A stretch of 64,000 nucleotides of DNA from an uncultured Altererythrobacter sp. (lineage in GTDB: Bacteria; Pseudomonadota; Alphaproteobacteria; Sphingomonadales; Sphingomonadaceae). Position 1 is the first letter of the stretch. Each line of letters starts with the position of its first letter. The position numbers and the translations under genes were made by a program. The notes beneath the pieces are model-generated. The model had not been told where the DNA came from. It saw only the letters and a list, made by a program, of their open reading frames with translations, and searched no databases. The stretch spans positions 198,045 through 262,044 of the forward strand of contig CAMPIX010000001.1 in assembly GCA_946886565.1 (NCBI GenBank), read 5' to 3'. Of this stretch, positions 45,649-54,348 are shown in pieces.

Positions 45649-46674
45649 GTGGTCGCGCTCGTTACTTTGTGGAACACCTCGCTCCTGCTTTGTCTGGCGG
45701 GCGGGGGCGCGCTGCTCGCGCTCATCGCGGCGCGAGGGATCGCGCTGCCAGCGAGGCGCAAGCGTATCGAAGCGCGACGGCGGCTCGCTCCGCTGCTGAT
45801 GGGGGGAAAAGCGCCGCCACAACAGCTGGCGCGGATCGAAGGCAGGGTCGCAACCGAACTGGCAATCGAACTCGCCGAGCTCACCCGCGGTTCGGATCGC
45901 GATGCCATGCTTGATGCAGCGGAACGGTTGGGTGTGCCGCGGCTCCTCGCACGCGGGTTGCGCTCGCGCACCGCCCAGGATCGGCTTACCGCTGCCGAAA
46001 CGCTGGCGCTGTTTCCCGGCCGCGCCAACGGAGCTGCTCGCGCGCTGGACGACCGCAATCCCGATGTGCGGCTTGGCGCGGCGCTTGCCCTGGCGCATCG
46101 CGAGGACGGGCCAGCGCCGGCCGAGATCGTTCGAAAACTGCGGCTGGGAAGCGAGGAGCATTCGCTCCTGCTCATCTCGTTGATGCGCGATCTGGCCGGG
46201 CGCGATCCGGCGGCGATCGAGGCGATGATCTTCGACGAGGCGACGGCCGAGGAAGCGAGGCTGGCAGCGATCGATGCCCTCGCCGAGTGTGGCCACGCCC
46301 ATGCCCCGCTGCTGGCCTATGTCGCGCAGGAAGCGTGGTCGAACCCGGGCCGCCACGCCCGCGTCCTGCGTGCCCTTGGGCGAACGGCACACCCTGCGGC
46401 CCGGGCAGCGATCGGCGACGGCCTCGACAGCGAAGATATGGTCGTGCGCGCCGCGGCGGCGGAAGCTGCCGGCAGCGCCCGCATGGCCGAGTTCGCCGCT
46501 GCGCTCGGCGGATTGTTGAGCGATTCCGAATGGCGCGTGCGGCTCAACGCCGGGCAGTCGCTTCTCAAACTCGGGCGCGAAGGCCTCGAAACGATGCGCG
46601 AAATCGCCGGTTCGACCGATCCGATCGCGAGCGAGGCGGCACGCGTCATGCTTGCCGAGGCGGGGCAGGCGTGA
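45649..46674 (+). CDS. Membrane-anchored HEAT-repeat protein
   Basis: A 341-residue protein with one N-terminal transmembrane helix (TSLLLCLAGGGALLALIAARG, about 9-29). Its cytoplasmic region is then entirely helical repeats of HEAT/PBS-lyase type, for example NPDVRLGAALALAHREDG, SEDMVVRAAAAEAAGSARM and DSEWRVRLNAGQSLLKLG. Such repeats make protein-protein scaffolds. It starts with GTG six bases after the barrel gene and overlaps the glycosyltransferase (GTGA). It probably bridges the synthase and a regulator, inferred from context. Confidence 0.82.
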   Translation: MVALVTLWNTSLLLCLAGGGALLALIAARGIALPARRKRIEARRRLAPLLMGGKAPPQQLARIEGRVATELAIELAELTRGSDRDAMLDAAERLGVPRLLARGLRSRTAQDRLTAAETLALFPGRANGAARALDDRNPDVRLGAALALAHREDGPAPAEIVRKLRLGSEEHSLLLISLMRDLAGRDPAAIEAMIFDEATAEEARLAAIDALAECGHAHAPLLAYVAQEAWSNPGRHARVLRALGRTAHPAARAAIGDGLDSEDMVVRAAAAEAAGSARMAEFAAALGGLLSDSEWRVRLNAGQSLLKLGREGLETMREIAGSTDPIASEAARVMLAEAGQA

Positions 46675-48104
46675 GCGTGCCCCCGATCCCCGGTGCCGAA
46701 GCCTGGATGGTGCAGTCCGCAGAAACGATCGCGCTGGTCGTGATCGCCACCGGACTGCTGCAGACCGGGTTCTATATCGTCCAGCTCGCCTATGCCGGCT
46801 ACGCGCTGGCAACGCGCCCGCCGGTGCCGCGCAGCGCCACGTTGTGGCGGCGCTATTCGGAACAGACCCCCGCCATCGCCGTGCTCGCACCGGCCTTCAA
46901 CGAAGAACTGACGATCGTCGAAAGCGTCCGCTCGCTGCTCGCGCTGCAGTATCCGGATTTCGAAGTGGTGGTGATCAACGACGGCTCGAAGGATGAAACG
47001 CTCGCCACCCTCGTGGCCGAATTCGGATTGCGCCAGGTCGAACGCTATGTCGACGATGCGGTCGCGCACGCGCCGATACGCGGATTCTACGCCTCGCCGG
47101 ACATCCCGCGACTGGTCGTCGTCGACAAGGAGAACGGCGGCAAGGCCGATGCGCTCAATGCCGGGATCAATTGCTGCCGCGCAGAACTGTTTTGCGCCAT
47201 CGACGCGGATTCAATTCTCGAGGCCGATGCGCTGCTGCGCGTCGTGCGTCCGTTCATCGACGAGCCCCACCTCACCGTGGCGGCGGGCGGCACGATCCGC
47301 ATCGCCAACGGCTGCAAGGTCGATGCCGGCCGCATTATCGAGGTCCACCTGCCGACCAGCTTTCTCGCGCTCGTGCAGATCATGGAATACCTGCGCGCCT
47401 TTCTGATGGCGCGGCTGGCGCTGGGCAAGATGCAGGCTCTGACGGTGATTTCGGGAGCGTTCGGACTGTTCGACCGGCGGCGGGTGGTCGAAGTGGGCGG
47501 ATACAGCCACGGCACCGTGGGCGAGGACATGGAACTGGTGGTAAAGCTCCACCGGCACCTGCGAGACGAACGGATCGATTACCGCATCGAGTTCATCGCC
47601 GAACCGGTCTGCTGGACCGAATGTCCCGACGATGTGCGGACGCTGTCCCGTCAGCGCGCGCGCTGGCAACGGGGCGCGCTCGAATGTTTCGTCAAGCACA
47701 AGACGATGACGCTCAACCCACGCTACGGCCGCATCGGGACGATCGGCTTCGGCCAGATTCTGGTGGTCGATGTCGTCGGCCCCCTGGTGGAGATCGTCGG
47801 ATATCTGCTGGTTCCCTTGCTGTGGGCCCTGGGTCTGCTGGCGCTGCCCTGGCTGCTCGGTTTCCTTGCGGTGACCTTCACACTGGGGGTATTCGTGTCG
47901 ATGGCCACCCTGGTTCTCGAGGAAATCCAGCTGCGGCGCTTCACGCGAGCGCGCGAAATCGCGGTGCTGGCTTTCGTCGCGGTGATCGAGAACTTCGGCT
48001 ATCGCCAGCTGTCGAACTTGTGGCGGCTGCAGGGCTGGTGGCAGTTCTTGCGCAAGCAGCAAGGATGGGGCGCCATGACCCGCAAGGGTTTCAGGACGAG
48101 CTAG
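46671..48104 (+). CDS. Processive family 2 glycosyltransferase (exopolysaccharide synthase, PgaC-like)
   Basis: A 477-residue membrane synthase. One N-terminal transmembrane helix (TIALVVIATGLLQTGFYIV) precedes a GT2 catalytic domain with IAVLAPAFNEE, the donor Asp in VINDGSKDET, FCAIDADS, the base in GTVGEDMEL and the processive-enzyme motif SRQRARWQRG. Three or more C-terminal helices (about 355-430) follow. This is the layout of PgaC/hyaluronan-type synthases that extrude a polymer while making it. No PilZ domain is present, so control is probably by the neighbouring receiver or HEAT protein. Its 3' end overlaps the Hpt gene by 14 bases tail to tail. Confidence 0.88.
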   Translation: MSVPPIPGAEAWMVQSAETIALVVIATGLLQTGFYIVQLAYAGYALATRPPVPRSATLWRRYSEQTPAIAVLAPAFNEELTIVESVRSLLALQYPDFEVVVINDGSKDETLATLVAEFGLRQVERYVDDAVAHAPIRGFYASPDIPRLVVVDKENGGKADALNAGINCCRAELFCAIDADSILEADALLRVVRPFIDEPHLTVAAGGTIRIANGCKVDAGRIIEVHLPTSFLALVQIMEYLRAFLMARLALGKMQALTVISGAFGLFDRRRVVEVGGYSHGTVGEDMELVVKLHRHLRDERIDYRIEFIAEPVCWTECPDDVRTLSRQRARWQRGALECFVKHKTMTLNPRYGRIGTIGFGQILVVDVVGPLVEIVGYLLVPLLWALGLLALPWLLGFLAVTFTLGVFVSMATLVLEEIQLRRFTRAREIAVLAFVAVIENFGYRQLSNLWRLQGWWQFLRKQQGWGAMTRKGFRTS

Positions 48105-48393
48105 AGCCCGTACCGGGGCGGTCCGCCTCGATCGCCCCCAGCGCCGCGTCGAGAGCCGATGCCGGAGCGGCGAGACTGCGGCCGTCTTCCGCCGCCGCTT
48201 CGAGCGAGAGTGCGAGATCGGTGACATTCGGATGGCCCAGCATACCGGCAAGGCCCGCTAGCTTGTGCGCGATGTCGCGAACGGTCGCACGATCCTCATT
48301 TGCCAGCGCCTCTGCCAAATCTGCGCGATCCGCCGCTGCGCGTTGCGCAAATCGCGCGGACAGCACCGCGAGCTTCGCGTCCAACTCGTTCAC
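48091..48393 (-). CDS. Histidine phosphotransfer (Hpt) protein
   Basis: A 100-residue four-helix Hpt protein. The phosphorylated histidine is H43 in RDIAHKLAGLAGMLG. The GTG start overlaps the receiver gene stop (GTGA). With the hybrid kinase and two receivers it completes a multi-step phosphorelay. Its end overlaps the convergent glycosyltransferase gene. Confidence 0.85.
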   Translation of the reverse strand: MNELDAKLAVLSARFAQRAAADRADLAEALANEDRATVRDIAHKLAGLAGMLGHPNVTDLALSLEAAAEDGRSLAAPASALDAALGAIEADRPGTGSSSS

Positions 48394-48755
48394 GAGAGCA
48401 AGGCCCGCACCTGGCTTGCGAGCGAGATCGGGTCGAACGGCTTGGCTATCACCCCCTTGGCATCCAGCGTGGCAAAGGTCTGGAGCTCGGACCTCTGCGC
48501 CCGTGCCGTGACAAAGGCCACCGGCAGATCGCGCAGCTCCGGCACCTCGCGCATTCGTTTGAGCAATGTCGGACCATCCATCTCCGGCATGGTGACATCG
48601 AGGAGCGCGATGTCGACCGGCCATCGGCCAAGCAATTCGAGCGCTTCGGCTCCCGAGGCTGCGGTTCTGACCTCGAAATCCGGATCGAGCCCCAGTGCGA
48701 GTTCCACAATCTCCCGGATGTCGGCCTCGTCGTCGACGTAAAGAACCCGCGTCAC
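48390..48755 (-). CDS. Stand-alone response regulator receiver
   Basis: A 121-residue receiver: VDDEAD acidic pocket, D53 in LLDVTMPEMDG, FVTARAQ switch and K105 in VIAKPFDP. It has no output domain. It is coupled to the kinase gene upstream (ATGA) and to the Hpt gene downstream (GTGA). It may compete with the 44.25-kb receiver for phosphoryl groups. Confidence 0.93.
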   Translation of the reverse strand: MTRVLYVDDEADIREIVELALGLDPDFEVRTAASGAEALELLGRWPVDIALLDVTMPEMDGPTLLKRMREVPELRDLPVAFVTARAQRSELQTFATLDAKGVIAKPFDPISLASQVRALLS

Positions 48756-50857
48756 GCCTGCCTCCCATTGTCCGGTTCGAGCAAGTTGCGCATCGTGGCG
48801 ACGAGATCCTGGATCGTCGAGCGGCTCTTGATCAACACTGCATCGGCCTTCGCGTCGTCGTGAAGGTCGTCGATCGCGCTGAACAGGACGACGGGCATCG
48901 CATCGTTCTGCTTTCGCAGCAGCGGGATCAACGCTTTGCCGTCGGCGTCGCGAAGGCCGACGTCGATGATCGCACCGGCAAGCGGTTTACGAGCGATAAC
49001 CTCGCGGGCCTCGTCGATATTCGCAACCGAGACGAGCCGGGCGACCCCGTCGAACGCGCTGCGCGTGACGCTGAGGCAATCGCGATCGTCGTCGACATGC
49101 AGCACCACAGGCAGGCCATGCTTGCCCGTTCCGTCTGCGCTGTCGGTCTGTACGGTCGGCATTCTGACGTAAAACACCGTCCCGCCGCCGTCGCGATCAC
49201 GAAAGCCGATCGAACCGCCGTGACGCTCGGCGATTTCGCGCGCGATCGACAGCCCGAGACCGGTTCCTCCGCGCTGCCGGCTGTCCGAGGTGTCAGCCAT
49301 CGCGAACTTGCCGAAAATCCTCTCCCTGAACGACATCGGCACGCCTGCGCCGCGATCGCGCACTTCCACCGCGACCCACTTGTCTTCGTGCAGCACCGCA
49401 ATTTCGACCGTGCCGCCCTCGGGGGAATATTTTATTGCGTTCGAGGCGAGGTTGGTCAGCAGTTGTTCCAGCCGATCGGCGTCGCCGAGCACGAGGATCC
49501 GCTGGTCGCAACCTTGCGTCGCCAATCGCACGCCGCGGCCGTCCGCGAACGCAGCATTGGCGGCCGTCATGCGCTCGACGAGCCGGCATATGTCGAGCTC
49601 GTCCTGCGCAAAATGCATTTTGCCCGACTCGATCTTCTCGATGTCGAGAATGTCGTTGATGAGGCGTATCAGGCGCTCGCAATTGCTATGCGCGATCGCG
49701 ACCAGACGATCCGCCTTTTCGTTGAGCTTGCCCACCGCACCCGATGCCAGCAGCCCCAGCGATCCGCCGATCGACGTCAGCGGGGTACGCAGTTCGTGGC
49801 TCACCGTGGAGACGAACTCGTTCTTCATCGCTTCGGCGCGTTTGAAATCCGTTATGTCGCGTATCGCCGCGACATAACGTCGATCGCCATGGTCCGGGAC
49901 CAGGCTGATCGCGACTTCTGTTTCGAACGTCGATCCGTCGTTGCGCCGCCCGGTGAACTCCTGCCGCCGGCCTGCGCCGTGTTCGCCTGCCATACCGACG
50001 CGATCGAGCCACGCGCGGCTGGTCGCGAGATCGAACGGATCGGCCATCAGCTCGGTGTTGTGTCGGCCCACGAGCTCCGCCTCGCCATAGCCGAACATGC
50101 GAAAAATGCTCGGGTTGGCGCGCTGGATATTGCCCGCCTCGTCTAGCAGCAGCATGCCATCGACCGCGCCGTCGAACATCGCGGACTGACGCGCCGCCAT
50201 CCGGTTGGCACGGTCGAGCGCCTCCTGCCGTTCACGGCTGGTCCGTCCGATCATGGCTGCGGCGCCTGCAAGCAGCAGGGCTATACCGACAAGCAGCATG
50301 GTTATGGTGAACTCGAGATTGCCGCGCAGCCCTTCGCCCCGCCGGGTGACCGCCTGGAGCTGCGCCGCCTGGATCGAATCCAGAGCCGCGATTTCGGCAC
50401 GGATCTCGTCCATCGACCGCTTGCCGACGCCCGACGCGATCCTGGCGCGCGCAGCCGATGCCCGCCCTGCGCGCACGTCCGCGATGTTCCGGGCGGAAAT
50501 GGCGCGCTTCTCGTCGGAAGCCCGTGCGAGCCTTTCCAGAATCCCGATCGACCGTTCGTCGCCACGCAGCACGGATCGTAGCTGCGCGAACAGCCGTTCG
50601 CGTCGTGGCATCGCGCTTTCGTACGGTCCGAGGAATGTCTCGTCGCCAGTGAGAACGTAGCCCCGCATCCCCGTCTCGGCATCGAGATGAAGGGTAAGAA
50701 GGCCGGAGAGGACGTCTCTCGTCGCCACCGCGGTTTCGACCGTACCGCGGAGCTCGCGGTTGTCGTCGAATTCGCGGTCGATCAGGAAGTGCACGCCCAG
50801 CAACGCCAGCGGGATGAGTATTATCCCTATAACGACCGCGGCTTGTCTCAGTTTCAT
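48752..50857 (-). CDS. CHASE3-PAS hybrid histidine kinase
   Basis: A 701-residue membrane kinase. A first transmembrane helix (AAVVIGIILIPLALLGVHFLI) is followed by a periplasmic CHASE3 domain (TLHLDAETGMRGYVLTGDE), a second helix (LLVGIALLLAGAAAM), a PAS domain (GNIQRANPSIFRMFGYGE), HisKA with His at about residue 353 in STVSHELRTPLTS, an ATPase domain (NLASNAIKYSPEGG; GGTGLGLSIA) and a C-terminal receiver (VLHVDDDRD; Asp in GAIIDVGLRD). The start ATG at 50857 precedes the first helix directly. The signal is unknown. The receiver needs an Hpt partner, which is encoded two genes downstream. Confidence 0.93.
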   Translation of the reverse strand: MKLRQAAVVIGIILIPLALLGVHFLIDREFDDNRELRGTVETAVATRDVLSGLLTLHLDAETGMRGYVLTGDETFLGPYESAMPRRERLFAQLRSVLRGDERSIGILERLARASDEKRAISARNIADVRAGRASAARARIASGVGKRSMDEIRAEIAALDSIQAAQLQAVTRRGEGLRGNLEFTITMLLVGIALLLAGAAAMIGRTSRERQEALDRANRMAARQSAMFDGAVDGMLLLDEAGNIQRANPSIFRMFGYGEAELVGRHNTELMADPFDLATSRAWLDRVGMAGEHGAGRRQEFTGRRNDGSTFETEVAISLVPDHGDRRYVAAIRDITDFKRAEAMKNEFVSTVSHELRTPLTSIGGSLGLLASGAVGKLNEKADRLVAIAHSNCERLIRLINDILDIEKIESGKMHFAQDELDICRLVERMTAANAAFADGRGVRLATQGCDQRILVLGDADRLEQLLTNLASNAIKYSPEGGTVEIAVLHEDKWVAVEVRDRGAGVPMSFRERIFGKFAMADTSDSRQRGGTGLGLSIAREIAERHGGSIGFRDRDGGGTVFYVRMPTVQTDSADGTGKHGLPVVLHVDDDRDCLSVTRSAFDGVARLVSVANIDEAREVIARKPLAGAIIDVGLRDADGKALIPLLRKQNDAMPVVLFSAIDDLHDDAKADAVLIKSRSTIQDLVATMRNLLEPDNGRQA

Positions 50858-51096
50858 CGGCCCGTGCTTCGCCTTCCTCGCGCATGGGATAGCACGCAGC
50901 AGTTCAACCCGCACCCGCCGGAATCGTCCAATGTCGGATAATATCTTCCGATCGCGGGGTTATCGGCGCGTCCTGCCTGTTCACTTCGGATCGAAGCATC
51001 GTAACGCAACGCCCCGGGCGGAAGAGCATCGCCATCCATTCCACGATTTTTCAGGGGAAGCCCGACGACGAGAATTCGGGACTCGTCAGGACTGTT

Positions 51097-51172
51097 TGGT
51101 GCCGCTTACGTGACTCGAACACGTGACCCCATCATTACGAATGATGTGCTCTACCAACTGAGCTAAAGCGGC
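51097..51172 (-). tRNA. tRNA-Thr (anticodon CGT)
   Basis: A full cloverleaf on the minus strand. The acceptor GCCGCTT pairs with AAGCGGC, the D arm is GCTCAGTTGGTAGAGC, the anticodon stem is CATCA/TGATG with loop TTCGTAA (anticodon CGT), and the T loop is TTCGAGT. Discriminator A and encoded CCA are present. Its 5' side faces the Tn7-like region. Confidence 0.97.
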
Positions 51173-51185
51173 ACTGATCGCGGCC

Positions 51186-51212
51186 TTTATCGGCACAGCG
51201 GGCGGCCCGCAA
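51186..51212 (-). promoter_or_regulatory. Probable tRNA-Thr promoter
   Basis: On the minus strand TTGCGG (51207-51212) and GATAAA (51186-51191) are spaced 15 bases apart and end about a dozen bases before the mature tRNA 5' end. If right, the tRNA kept its own promoter between itself and the first transposon-end-like repeat. Confidence 0.45.
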
Positions 51213-51235
51213 TGCCGGCTTTCGCGAAGATATCA

Positions 51236-51323
51236 GATTGCACTGAGAACCCCTCAAATTCCAACTGGAATCAAAGGATGTTTTCAGAATCGCGTTGGGG
51301 CCGATTGCAGTAGTTTTCCCTCA
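51236..51323. repeat. Two candidate TnsB-binding repeats near the left end
   Basis: GATTGCA, eight variable bases, then CCCTCA occurs at 51236-51256 and again at 51303-51323 with identical internal spacing; the copies are 67 bases apart and in the same orientation. A TGTTTTCAGAA at 51279 resembles the terminal sequence of Tn402/Tn5053-type elements. Together they suggest a transposon end in the gap between tRNA-Thr and tniQ, but the exact terminus is not determined. Confidence 0.45.
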
Positions 51324-51432
51324 GATCAACCTATTTTTGCAGACAGTCGTGCTGCCCTCGGTTTACGGAGAGCGCCATCTATCCGGGATAAAACAGGAAT
51401 TCGGCGGCACCTGCTGAGCCACCGGGCTTTGA

Positions 51433-53331
51433 TCAGAAGCCCAATGAGAGTTGAGCATCTCGCATGAGCGTTGCGCGACTGATCAGTTCATAAGCATGAA
51501 CTCGGTGCCAACCGCCCGGAACGATTTCCCGCACCCGCGCGGCACTCAGGAGGCGAGACGTCCGCGTCGGATCCAGATCGAGTTGCTTCGCTATTTCTGC
51601 CGTTGCAGCAACTTGCTTCGCGCGATCGACGACCCGTTCGAGTGGGAACAGTTTAGGATTGATGCCCGTGCTGGCGATACCTTTGAGCAAGCCGAAACTC
51701 GTGGCCGAGCAGTTCAGGATTTCGAGCGCGTCGGACTGGGAAATCATCGGTGACAGCCCGCGCAGGCTGGCCGGCCCTCCCCGCACAGATTTCATGACAA
51801 GCTCGTTCGCACCGCTTTCCTCGATCAGAAGGCGTCTGGCGAACTGATCGTCTTCTCCCGACTCGAGCCTTGCGGAGATCTGACCGAGCGTCACCGCATG
51901 CAGCACGTCGCCCCATGGCTTTATTCTTCCTGCGACGCCGCGCATAAGATCATGGAGCGTGATCATCTTGGCGTGGGGTGCTGGTTGCTGCAGGGATGCC
52001 ATATCGCAGAAGCGATCGACGGTCCGGGTGGAGAAGCTGAAGCCGGACCCCGGCAAGCTGAGCGCGCTGGGGAGGAGAACCCTTCCTATCGCGCACTGCT
52101 CTATGGCATATGTTGGGAGCCCGAAACGATAGCCGACCGAGGAAGCGCTCACACGGGTCTTCCATGCTCCGGCGAATGCGAGCAATTCTCGCACCTCGAA
52201 GGCGGGGAGCAACCTGTCCCCATGAGCGCGGTATCTCCGGGTTACGAGGCGTGCTTCCCAGGCAGAGCGGAGGGTGTCGTCTTCCAAGCCTGAGATCGCA
52301 GATGCCTCCCTGATCCCCACGACGCGATCGAGTTCGTCAATGTTGTCCGAGAAAACCGTGACCGTGGCTCCTGAGCATTCCGCCTGCGCTGCCTGGATAG
52401 CAGGCTCTGCTCCCAAAGCTGCGTAGCTCTGCAGGAGCGGGGGAAGCGTCTGGCCATTTCGTGACGCACTGAACTCGATATCCTGCAGTCCGGTCGGCCA
52501 GGTTTGGATCGCCTTGCAGGCGCGATGCAGGCGGATGAGCTGCCCGTTGTCATCCTCGTTCGGAGCAAGGATCTTCATATGCTTTGCAAGGCTGAGGATC
52601 ACCTCGAGCAGTGCCTGTGGTTCGGCCCGCTCGAGCGCTGCTGGCAATACCTCAAAGACCGCAGCCCGTTCGTTTCCCGCAGCGCCCACGAGCCGACAGA
52701 TCACTTCGAGCGCGGGTCGCAGTTCCTCGGATACGTTCGACGTCGATCTGTCGGCCAGCCTTCTCCCGCACTCGTCGCAACGATCGACGGGCGTGAGCGT
52801 CCTGACCCATCCCTGCGCCTGCGGAGGCTGCGATCGGCACGCATCGCAGTGTTGCAGCAGCATGTCCCAGGTCACCGGGCAGAAGGGGAGGAACTTCAGC
52901 TCCCAGGCAGCGAGATGATATCCACGGTCACGAAGGAACGTGGGCGAATATCTCCTTGCACGGCTTTCGATGCTGCCTGCCGGAACGATCATTCCGAAGT
53001 ATTCCCGGGCTCCGTTCTCCTTTTCGGGATATTGTCTGGCGGCCACCTCCTCGCGCGTGACGCCCAGCGCCTCCGCGAGTGCGCCGATATCGATGTCGGG
53101 ATCCTCGGACACCAGCACCCGATTTCGGTGCTTGAGCCCGACTTCCTGCAGGACCGTCCAGCTGTTCGGCGCGCCGGCGAGTTCACAGGCTCGGGCCATG
53201 CCGCCTCGCAGGGATTCCCCGTCTCTGAAGGAGAAGGAAACCCTGTCCCGATAGAGCAGCCGACGAGGAGCATCGTCTGTCGAACGTTCCCTACGCAGCA
53301 GTTCCTGCGAGATATCGGCGAGAGCGAGCAT
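51433..53331 (-). CDS. tniQ: TniQ/TnsD-type target-selection protein
   Basis: A 632-residue protein, longer than plain TniQ and similar in size to TnsD-type targeting proteins. The N-terminal TniQ domain (about 20-195) ends in a zinc-finger: Cys in FCPVTW (151), HCDAC (161-165) and CDEC (185-188). The rest contains several helix-turn-helix-like stretches, e.g. GIREASAISGLEDDTLRSAW and AEIAKQLDLDPTRTSRLLSA, suited to reading a specific DNA site. It starts three bases after tnsC ends. As it is the gene nearest tRNA-Thr, it probably directs insertion beside that tRNA (inference). Confidence 0.85.
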   Translation of the reverse strand: MLALADISQELLRRERSTDDAPRRLLYRDRVSFSFRDGESLRGGMARACELAGAPNSWTVLQEVGLKHRNRVLVSEDPDIDIGALAEALGVTREEVAARQYPEKENGAREYFGMIVPAGSIESRARRYSPTFLRDRGYHLAAWELKFLPFCPVTWDMLLQHCDACRSQPPQAQGWVRTLTPVDRCDECGRRLADRSTSNVSEELRPALEVICRLVGAAGNERAAVFEVLPAALERAEPQALLEVILSLAKHMKILAPNEDDNGQLIRLHRACKAIQTWPTGLQDIEFSASRNGQTLPPLLQSYAALGAEPAIQAAQAECSGATVTVFSDNIDELDRVVGIREASAISGLEDDTLRSAWEARLVTRRYRAHGDRLLPAFEVRELLAFAGAWKTRVSASSVGYRFGLPTYAIEQCAIGRVLLPSALSLPGSGFSFSTRTVDRFCDMASLQQPAPHAKMITLHDLMRGVAGRIKPWGDVLHAVTLGQISARLESGEDDQFARRLLIEESGANELVMKSVRGGPASLRGLSPMISQSDALEILNCSATSFGLLKGIASTGINPKLFPLERVVDRAKQVAATAEIAKQLDLDPTRTSRLLSAARVREIVPGGWHRVHAYELISRATLMRDAQLSLGF

Positions 53332-53334
53332 GCG

Positions 53335-54348
53335 TCAGGCTGCTTCGAGGAGGAGGCGCTCTAGCGGGTTGGTATCGCACAGGCCGAGCGCGATCGACCA
53401 GTCATCGACGGCGACAACGAGATCGTCGACCGAGATGAAATCGCGGTCGTCGTGGATCGAGATGCGCAATGCCTGTCTCACCACGCTCATGAGCTGGCCG
53501 ATAATCCCGCCGCAAGCCTGCCAGAGAGCCAACGCCAGCTCCTCATCTGCGAGGCCGGTCGGTTCGGCAATGATGCCGATCCGGATCATCTCCTTATCGA
53601 GTTCGGACAGGAATCCGATCCACAGATCCCTGTCTTCGTCGTTCGCCCAATCGAGGGCTCCGAGGCGACATGGTGCCATGGTCCGCATGAGGAACTCCTG
53701 GTCCTTGCTGATCATCTCTTCCGCCTTTTCGGTCCCGAGCAGCACGATCCCCACATGCCCGCCATTGAGCAGGGTCTTGAGTTCGGCGGTGAGGCTCGGA
53801 CCATAGGCCGATCCCTTTCCACCCTCATGGGTTTCGTCGATAATCAGGAGGTCGGTGCCTGCGTGCTGCATAGCCTCGCAGGCCCGATCCCTGAGTATCT
53901 CGAGGTCCTTGGTTGCCGGGAAGCCTTCGCCGAGGATCTTCAGGATCGTGCGATACATGTTACTCGGTCCTCCCCCGCTGCCGAAGCTCATGTGAACAAC
54001 CGGGCGCTGTCCTTCCTCAGCCCCCTCGTTCGCCACGTCCTCGTAGGTCTCGGCTACGGTGGTCTTCCCCGTATGTGGAGGGTCGAAAACACAGATCGCT
54101 GTCTGTCTACGTCCCTTCATCGCACGTCCGAGTTCTTGAGCCTCTTGAAAGGTCAGCAAGGCTTCGAGTTGGCGGGGATAGGGAAGCCGGATCGTGTTGA
54201 ATGCCGCGATGGCCCGGGTCGCAGCAGTCGAGCGCATAGCCACCTTCTGGTCGCGCAGCGACCGGAAGGCATCCTTGATCGCGGGAGAGATGGGCATCTG
54301 ATCGGCTTCAGAGACATCCTTGGTTTCGACCTTTTCGCTCTTGCTCAT
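53335..54348 (-). CDS. tnsC: TnsC/TniB-type AAA+ transposition regulator
   Basis: A 337-residue AAA+ ATPase: Walker A DPPHTGKTTVAE (94-96 GKT), Walker B TDLLIIDETHEG (about 166-176), and sensor GHVGIVLLGTEKAEEM. It is the ATP-dependent connector between the target-selection protein and the transposase. The start at 54348 (MSKSEKVE) is preferred: it has a GAAGGAG ribosome site and its first base is shared with the preceding stop (TGATG). An in-frame ATG five codons upstream is less likely. Confidence 0.9.
   Translation of the reverse strand: MSKSEKVETKDVSEADQMPISPAIKDAFRSLRDQKVAMRSTAATRAIAAFNTIRLPYPRQLEALLTFQEAQELGRAMKGRRQTAICVFDPPHTGKTTVAETYEDVANEGAEEGQRPVVHMSFGSGGGPSNMYRTILKILGEGFPATKDLEILRDRACEAMQHAGTDLLIIDETHEGGKGSAYGPSLTAELKTLLNGGHVGIVLLGTEKAEEMISKDQEFLMRTMAPCRLGALDWANDEDRDLWIGFLSELDKEMIRIGIIAEPTGLADEELALALWQACGGIIGQLMSVVRQALRISIHDDRDFISVDDLVVAVDDWSIALGLCDTNPLERLLLEAA

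Noticed and set aside
51097..51432. A tyrosine-integrase island at tRNA-Thr
   Set aside because: No integrase gene is present and the element faces the 5' side of the tRNA; the transposition genes are of Tn7 type.
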